Positions 5,775 to 9,827 of a stretch of 9,827 nucleotides of DNA are shown piece by piece; the stretch's first letter is position 1, and each line of letters starts with the position of its first letter. Source of the DNA: JBJKPP01 sp046706145 (GTDB taxonomy: Bacteria > Bacteroidota > Ignavibacteria > Ignavibacteriales > Ignavibacteriaceae). Below the pieces are notes generated by a model. That model searched no databases and had not been told where the DNA came from. It saw only the letters and a program-made list of their open reading frames with translations. The position numbers and the translations under genes are program-made. Where the stretch lies: positions 1-9,827 of the forward strand of contig JBJKPP010000108.1 in the NCBI GenBank assembly GCA_046706145.1. Reading direction: 5' to 3'.

Positions 5775-6245
5775 ATGATGGGACTAAAAGAAGCAGCGAA
5801 TGATTTTCTATCTAATAAATCGATTGCTGTTGCAGGGGTTTCCAGGAACGGAGCTTCGGTTGCGAATGCAATCTATAAAAAATTACGGGAAACCGATCAT
5901 GAAGTTTTTGCAATTAATCCAAATGCTGACAAAATAGAAGGAGATAAATGTTATCCATGCTTGACTTCCATTCCCAAACCTATTGGAGCTGTAGTAATAG
6001 CCACTCATCCTAGAGTAACAACTGAGATTGTTAAAGAATGCGGTTCTCTTGGAATTAAAAACGCCTGGATACACCGTTCATTTGGGCAGGGTAGTTTTAA
6101 TAATGAAGCAGTGAACTTATGCGAGGAACTGGGTATTAAATTAATTCCAGGTAGTTGTCCGTTAATGTTTATAGAACCCGTGGATTTTGGACACAAATGC
6201 ATTAAGCTCTTTCATAAAAAAGCAAAACCGATTGGATATACTTGA
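5775..6245 (+). CDS. YccU-type CoA-binding protein
   Basis: This is a 156-residue single-domain Rossmann protein of the CoA-binding family (like E. coli YccU), related to the N-terminal domain of succinyl-CoA synthetase alpha. A nucleotide-binding loop occurs at VAGVSRNG (19-26), followed by FAINPN (45-50), VVIATHPR (73-80), and the family's closing CPLMFIEPVDFGHKC (128-142). The precise role is unknown; CoA binding is inferred from the family. Two ATGs are adjacent (5775 and 5778). An AAGGGA site ends 7 bases before the first, so either start would work. Its 3' end faces the minus-strand antitoxin gene. Confidence 0.85.
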   Translation: MMGLKEAANDFLSNKSIAVAGVSRNGASVANAIYKKLRETDHEVFAINPNADKIEGDKCYPCLTSIPKPIGAVVIATHPRVTTEIVKECGSLGIKNAWIHRSFGQGSFNNEAVNLCEELGIKLIPGSCPLMFIEPVDFGHKCIKLFHKKAKPIGYT

Positions 6246-6268
6246 AATAACTGCGGCTGATAGCATCG

Positions 6269-6340
6269 TACACAATTGAAAAAGGAGCAGGTTTAACGAC
6301 GCTGCAAAATAACAGGTTGTGTCGATTTATTAATTGTGTA
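6269..6340. other. Inverted repeat at a convergent gene junction
   Basis: TACACAATT (6269-6277) and AATTGTGTA (6332-6340) are exact inverse copies separated by 54 bases, followed by TAATTTTTATTT. The right arm overlaps the 3' end of the antitoxin gene. It could contribute to transcription termination between the converging genes; the wide loop makes that uncertain. Confidence 0.35.
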
Positions 6341-6617
6341 TAATTTTTATTTCTAAACGACAATCTAACACTTCTAAGTATTTTTTTATTGTTGCAAGCG
6401 ACGGTGAGTGTTTACCACTACTAAGAGAAGATTCCAATCTTGTTATTGCCGGTGATTTTGTTCCCATTTTTTCGGCTATTTGTGCTTGGCTAAGGCCAGC
6501 TTTGTTCCTCGCTTTCAACATCTCTCTTAATAAAGTGAATTCTGGTTCAAGTTTATCATATTCTTTTTGAACTGATTTTCTTTTTAATGCTTTGTCTTTT
6601 AATTCTTTATGTGTCAT
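6330..6617 (-). CDS. XRE-family antitoxin of a type II toxin-antitoxin pair
   Basis: This 95-residue protein has a helix-turn-helix of the Cro/C1 (XRE) type at about residues 41-62 (GLSQAQIAEKMGTKSPAITR), followed by SPSLATIKKYLEVLDCRL, the usual fourth and fifth helices of HigA-like antitoxins. Such proteins bind and neutralise the partner toxin and repress the shared promoter. The ATG lies inside the last codons of the toxin gene (11-base overlap) and has its own AGGAGG, so translation of the two is coupled. The toxin-first order is typical of HigBA-like pairs. The N-terminal 35 residues are charged and may form the toxin-binding extension. Confidence 0.85.
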   Translation of the reverse strand: MTHKELKDKALKRKSVQKEYDKLEPEFTLLREMLKARNKAGLSQAQIAEKMGTKSPAITRLESSLSSGKHSPSLATIKKYLEVLDCRLEIKIIHN

Positions 6618-6939
6618 TTCCCGATACCTCCTTCATTCTTTTCTTTGCTATTTGTATTTCTTTCTTGGGGGTTTTATTTGATTTTTTAATAAATAAATGA
6701 AGCATCATAATTTTTTTCTCAACTAGAGTGCAATAAAATACTCTTGCGATACCTTCTTTGCCTTTTATCCTAAGTTCAATCAATCCTTTTTCAATGAATC
6801 TTGTATGAGGCATTCCTAAATTCGCTCCAAACTCAAGCATCAAATCTGTTAATCTTAAGTATCGAGCAAGTAAACCAGCAGGCAATGAAAGTATTTTCTT
6901 TTCAACTTCATCATTATAATATTCAATGCTCCATTCCAC
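6607..6939 (-). CDS. RelE/HigB-like toxin (phage Gp49-like family)
   Basis: In the chosen frame this is a 110-residue protein of the Gp49-like (HigB/RelE superfamily) toxin group. These ribosome-associated mRNA endonucleases are neutralised by the adjacent antitoxin. Recognisable blocks are EWSIEYYNDEVEKKIL at the start, LRLTDLMLEFGANLGMPHTR, GLIELRIKGKEGIARVFYC, and LHLFIKKSNKTPKKEIQIAKKRM near the end. The frame is open up to a TTG at 6973-6975, which would add 12 residues. I prefer the GTG at 6937-6939 because family members usually begin right at the (M)xWxIEYY strand. Neither start has a good Shine-Dalgarno site, which fits low toxin output. It lies 61 bases downstream of the peptide transporter stop, on the same strand. 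Confidence 0.85.
   Translation of the reverse strand: MEWSIEYYNDEVEKKILSLPAGLLARYLRLTDLMLEFGANLGMPHTRFIEKGLIELRIKGKEGIARVFYCTLVEKKIMMLHLFIKKSNKTPKKEIQIAKKRMKEVSGNDT
6627..6632 (-). promoter_or_regulatory. Shine-Dalgarno site for the antitoxin gene
   Basis: AGGAGG (minus strand) lies 9 bases before the antitoxin ATG, within the 3' end of the toxin gene. A strong separate site would help make antitoxin in excess of toxin. Confidence 0.7.
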
Positions 6940-7000
6940 AAAGTTCAATATAACAAATATGTTACTATGAATCAATCAATCTAAAGGTTGTAACTTAGAA

Positions 7001-8500
7001 TTATGTGGCAGCGTGTTTTAACTTCTTCAAAAATAGCCAGATTAGCATTCCTGATATTATTGAAGTAAAGACAAGAAGCAAAAAGAATTGCCATAGTTCC
7101 CAGCGAACGTAAAATCTTCCCACAAATCCTGCTAGGTAGCTGCCTACAGCCTGTCCTGCGAACCAGCCGCCCATCATAGCGCCTTTCATTCTTGGAGGAG
7201 CAACTTTATATACAAATGATAACCCAATTGGACTTAAGAAAATTTCTGCTACTGTAATCAGGAAATAAGATGATATTAACCAATAAGGCGTAACTTTTGA
7301 AAAGGTCGTGGACGAAGCTGAATGAACAGCAGGTAATCCTATAGATGCAAATATCATTACCGTAAAAGCAAGTGCAGTTATAAACATTCCAATTCCGATT
7401 TTGCCGGGGGAACTAGGTTCTTTAGACCTTTTATTTAACCATGCAAAAAATGCAACAATTATTGGGGTCAGGAAAATGATAAATAGCGGATTAAAAGATT
7501 GAAAGCTTTCTGGGGAAATTGGATTACTTCCTGGTAAAATGACATATTTAATGATTAGAATTATTGCAGCAGCCGCTGAAATTATTCCACAGTATATTTT
7601 CGATTTTCGTGTAGAATCTTTTCTAAGACCATTAGAAACGCAGAGTACAATTGCCAATATAGATAATAACGAAAGAGGATCGAATAGTAGGAAAGTAAAT
7701 TTACCCACACTGTTTACAGTGTAATTCTTGGCAAAAAGAGTCATTGTGTAGCCGTTTTGATAATAAGTCATCCAGAAGAAAATAATAATTGCAAATATTA
7801 TCAGGAGTGCAATAGTTTTTTCTTTTTCTTGTGCTTTTGTTAGAACAACTTCGTTACTTTCTTTCTCTTTATCTTTAGAGCGATAGTCTGCATGTTTATA
7901 ATGCTTCCTGAAAGTTGTGAAAATGATTATTGCCAGCAGCATACCAACTGCTGCGACACCGAAAGCTGCATTGTAGGCATGTGCAAGAGAAAAATGATAA
8001 TGCTGTATCATAAAATTTTTTGTAGAAGAAGCGGCAATCGGTGCAAGAAAAGCCCCTACATTTATTCCCATATAAAAAATATTAAATGCGGCATCCTTTA
8101 ACGAACCCTCTGCATTTGGATATAAGTTACCGACAATAACATAAGTATTCGGTTTGAAAAGTCCGTTTCCTATAGCAATAACACACAACGCCGTGAAGAG
8201 TAAAAAGGGTGCGTGGGTAGGTATTGCAAGAAGCGTATAACCGATGCAGGAAATAGTTGCCCCTATAAGGATTGTTTTCCCATAACCCAAAAGCCTATCG
8301 CTTACCATTCCTCCGAATAATGGCAGGAAAAAAGTTGCGGCAATAAACAACCCGTATATGTTGCCGACTGTCGTAGCATCCCAATGAAAATTCTCTTGTA
8401 AATAAAGAACAAAAATGGCAAGAACAGTATAAAATCCGAAACGTTCCCACATCTCGGTAAAGAATAAAACGAACAAACCTTTGGGATGCCCTTTAAACAT
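7001..8500 (-). CDS. POT/PTR family proton-dependent oligopeptide transporter
   Basis: This 499-residue inner-membrane carrier of the POT (PTR2) family takes up di- and tripeptides with protons. The sequence shows the ExxERF proton-coupling motif in helix 1 (E16, E19, R20), the PTR2 signature around FGGMVSDRLLGYGKT (62-76), GNGLFKPN (111-118) with the conserved Lys117, FYMGINVG (142-149), and AEIFLSPIGLS with Glu419 in the tenth core helix. The usual tyrosine after ERF is shifted (ERFGFYT instead of ERFxYYG), a small deviation. The length and about 14 hydrophobic segments fit the family. The start has GAGG 7 bases upstream. No terminator separates it from the toxin-antitoxin pair downstream. 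Confidence 0.92.
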   Translation of the reverse strand: MFKGHPKGLFVLFFTEMWERFGFYTVLAIFVLYLQENFHWDATTVGNIYGLFIAATFFLPLFGGMVSDRLLGYGKTILIGATISCIGYTLLAIPTHAPFLLFTALCVIAIGNGLFKPNTYVIVGNLYPNAEGSLKDAAFNIFYMGINVGAFLAPIAASSTKNFMIQHYHFSLAHAYNAAFGVAAVGMLLAIIIFTTFRKHYKHADYRSKDKEKESNEVVLTKAQEKEKTIALLIIFAIIIFFWMTYYQNGYTMTLFAKNYTVNSVGKFTFLLFDPLSLLSILAIVLCVSNGLRKDSTRKSKIYCGIISAAAAIILIIKYVILPGSNPISPESFQSFNPLFIIFLTPIIVAFFAWLNKRSKEPSSPGKIGIGMFITALAFTVMIFASIGLPAVHSASSTTFSKVTPYWLISSYFLITVAEIFLSPIGLSFVYKVAPPRMKGAMMGGWFAGQAVGSYLAGFVGRFYVRWELWQFFLLLVFTSIISGMLIWLFLKKLKHAAT

Positions 8501-8507
8501 TATATGA

Positions 8508-8511
8508 CCTC
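8508..8511 (-). promoter_or_regulatory. Shine-Dalgarno site for the POT transporter
   Basis: GAGG on the minus strand lies 7 bases before the ATG at 8500 and supports this start. Confidence 0.6.
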
Positions 8512-8814
8512 GTTAATAATGTAATAGAAGTGTAGGTGTGAAAGTTTGACAAGTAGTATAATTTGATTTTAGGTTATAAAAAATCCTACTATAAAGTTAC
8601 AATTTTACAAAATAAATAAGAATAAACGAATTACCTTATTCTGTGGTTTTTATCTTCTTTCTTATTTGTAAAATTCATTCCAGAATCTGTTACTGTGAAA
8701 AGAAAGTGCTTAATTTAAATTAAGTTTCATTTGATAAGTCTGTTAAATTAATCAATGAAAAAAAGGTCAATAACTGCTAAATTAGAACTATTAAGATTAA
8801 TCATTATATAATCT

Positions 8815-8818
8815 GGAG
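8815..8818 (+). promoter_or_regulatory. Shine-Dalgarno site for the aldo/keto reductase
   Basis: GGAG lies 5 bases before the ATG at 8824 and supports this start. Confidence 0.6.
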
Positions 8819-8823
8819 AATTA

Positions 8824-9804
8824 ATGAAATATAGAAACTTTGGAAAAACAGGTGAAAAATTATCTGCTGTAGGATTAGGTTGTATGGGAATGAGTCAATC
8901 CTATGGAGAACGTAATGACGAAGAATCGTTAGCTACTTTAAAGTTTGCCTTGGACCTAGGTATTAACTTTTGGGACACTTCTGATTTTTACGGGATGCAT
9001 CACAATGAAGAATTAATATCAAATGTATTAGCGCCGAACCGCGATAAAGTTTTTATTGCTACAAAGTTTAGTCTTAGGAGAGGCGGTGATGGTGGAATGT
9101 ACGTTGATAATTCCCCGGTATATCTGAAACAAGCGATAGAAGGAAGTCTCAAACGGTTAAAAGTTGATGTGATAGACTTGTATTATGCACATAGAATTGA
9201 TCCTGATATTCCTGTAGAAGAGACTGTTGGTGCTATGGCAAAACTTGTTGAAGAAGGAAAAGTGCGGTGTATCGGACTGTCGGAAGTTTCTGCTGCTACA
9301 CTCAGAAAAGCTAATGCAGTACATCCAATTTCAGCACTGCAGTCTGAGTATTCCATTTTAACTCGCAGTGTGGAAAGTGATATTTTGCCGACTTGCCGCG
9401 ATTTAGGAGTTACATTCGTTCCTTTTAGCCCGATTGCACGCGGTTTATTAAGCAATGCTGTCGAGATAAAAGATATGCCTGCTAATGATATGAGAAGAAC
9501 CCTTCCTCGCTTTGATGATGAGCATTGGAAAAATAATCAAGCATTAGCAAAAGAGTTTTCATCCCTCGCTGTTAAAAATAACTGTACTCCTGCTCAATTG
9601 GCGATTGCATGGGTATTAGCTCAAGGCGAAGATATAATTCCAATACCGGGAACAAAAAGAAGAAAATATTTGGAAGAAAATGCAAAGGCTGTGGATATAG
9701 AATTATCAACAGAAGATTTAAAAGAAATAGAAGATTTAATAGAACAGTATCCTAATATTGGTAATCGTTATAACGAAAGTATGCAGAAATTAGTAGGTAA
9801 ATAG
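8824..9804 (+). CDS. Aldo/keto reductase
   Basis: This 326-residue, probably NADPH-dependent, cytoplasmic TIM-barrel oxidoreductase reduces aldehydes or ketones; the natural substrate cannot be told from sequence. The catalytic tetrad is complete: Asp51 and Tyr56 (DTSDFYG), Lys81 (ATKF) and His123 (YYAHR). The cofactor-binding end shows PFSPIARGLL (200-209) and IPGTKR (274-279). The start GKTGEKLSAVGLGCMGM and the overall length fit the bacterial YakC/AKR13-like group. It has its own ribosome site and is read away from the transporter gene. It ends 23 bases before the window edge, so any downstream partner is not visible. Confidence 0.93.
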   Translation: MKYRNFGKTGEKLSAVGLGCMGMSQSYGERNDEESLATLKFALDLGINFWDTSDFYGMHHNEELISNVLAPNRDKVFIATKFSLRRGGDGGMYVDNSPVYLKQAIEGSLKRLKVDVIDLYYAHRIDPDIPVEETVGAMAKLVEEGKVRCIGLSEVSAATLRKANAVHPISALQSEYSILTRSVESDILPTCRDLGVTFVPFSPIARGLLSNAVEIKDMPANDMRRTLPRFDDEHWKNNQALAKEFSSLAVKNNCTPAQLAIAWVLAQGEDIIPIPGTKRRKYLEENAKAVDIELSTEDLKEIEDLIEQYPNIGNRYNESMQKLVGK

Positions 9805-9827
9805 AAATCGCAATTAGCAAAATTTAC

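Larger units (their letters stand above)
8501..8823. other. Divergent intergenic region between transporter and reductase
   Basis: These 323 AT-rich bases contain the ribosome sites of both flanking genes and, in the middle, a broken inverted repeat: AATTTTACAAAATAAATAAG (8601-8620) faces CTTATTTGTAAAATT (8661-8675), the left arm carrying 5 extra bases. Promoters for both directions must lie here. A TTGACA at 8546-8551 has no acceptable -10 partner, and a TATAAT at 8807-8812 is too close to the reductase start to serve it with a normal leader. Confidence 0.55.

Noticed and set aside
6291..6330. GTTTAAC and a weak CGAC/GTCG stem as a recombination site
   Set aside because: There is only one core-like heptamer and a poorly paired stem; no second half or recombinase is present.
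8546..8575. TTGACA as -35 of the reductase promoter
   Set aside because: No -10-like hexamer occurs at 16-18 bases; the nearby TATAAT is only 5 bases away.
7001..9455. Open frames opposite the transporter and reductase genes
   Set aside because: They are antisense shadows without ribosome sites or family resemblance, inside strongly supported genes.

Overview
This is an AT-rich bacterial window, probably from the Bacteroidota/Chlorobi/Ignavibacteriota side of the tree. That placement is an inference from protein style (MCE protein, DUF4389 protein, CoA-binding protein, POT transporter). Several genes have clear Shine-Dalgarno sites (5086-5091, 6627-6632, 8508-8511, 8815-8818), which fits an Ignavibacteria-like genome better than a typical Bacteroidia one. 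I see no rRNA, tRNA, CRISPR array, transposase or phage structural gene.

Layout. Positions 1-542 hold the 3' end of a HlyC/CorC-family gene and a small unrecognised membrane-anchored protein. Positions 543-1059 are non-coding and carry two REP-like palindromic repeats. Positions 1060-4048 form a tight + strand cluster: an MCE (MlaD-like) lipid-transport protein, a gamma-glutamyltranspeptidase (GGT) whose start overlaps the MCE stop, and holo-ACP synthase (acpS) 15 bases further on. The GGT reading frame is complete from signal peptide to C-terminus except for one in-frame TAA at 2924-2926, where the family normally has a tyrosine codon. Positions 4049-5096 are about 1 kb without a gene: first a third repeat copy enclosed in short terminal inverted repeats, then a run of strong hairpins. 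Positions 5097-6245 carry a duplicated-domain DUF4389 membrane protein and a YccU-type CoA-binding protein. On the minus strand, 8500 down to 6330 carries a POT-family peptide transporter followed 61 bases later by a toxin-first type II toxin-antitoxin pair (Gp49/HigB-like toxin, XRE antitoxin). A 323-base divergent intergenic region separates the transporter from a + strand aldo/keto reductase at 8824-9804.

How the genes relate. The MCE-GGT-acpS block looks like a transcription unit joining envelope lipid handling, periplasmic glutathione/gamma-glutamyl peptide turnover and fatty-acid carrier activation. GGT products such as Cys-Gly could in principle be imported by a POT carrier like the one encoded at 7001-8500, but that link is only an inference. 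Most other genes are ordinary single housekeeping or accessory genes. I did not find a convincing new multi-gene system. The observations most worth a second look are the single-codon interruption of GGT, the composite palindromic repeats with MITE-like ends, and the structured non-coding stretch at about 4490-4730.
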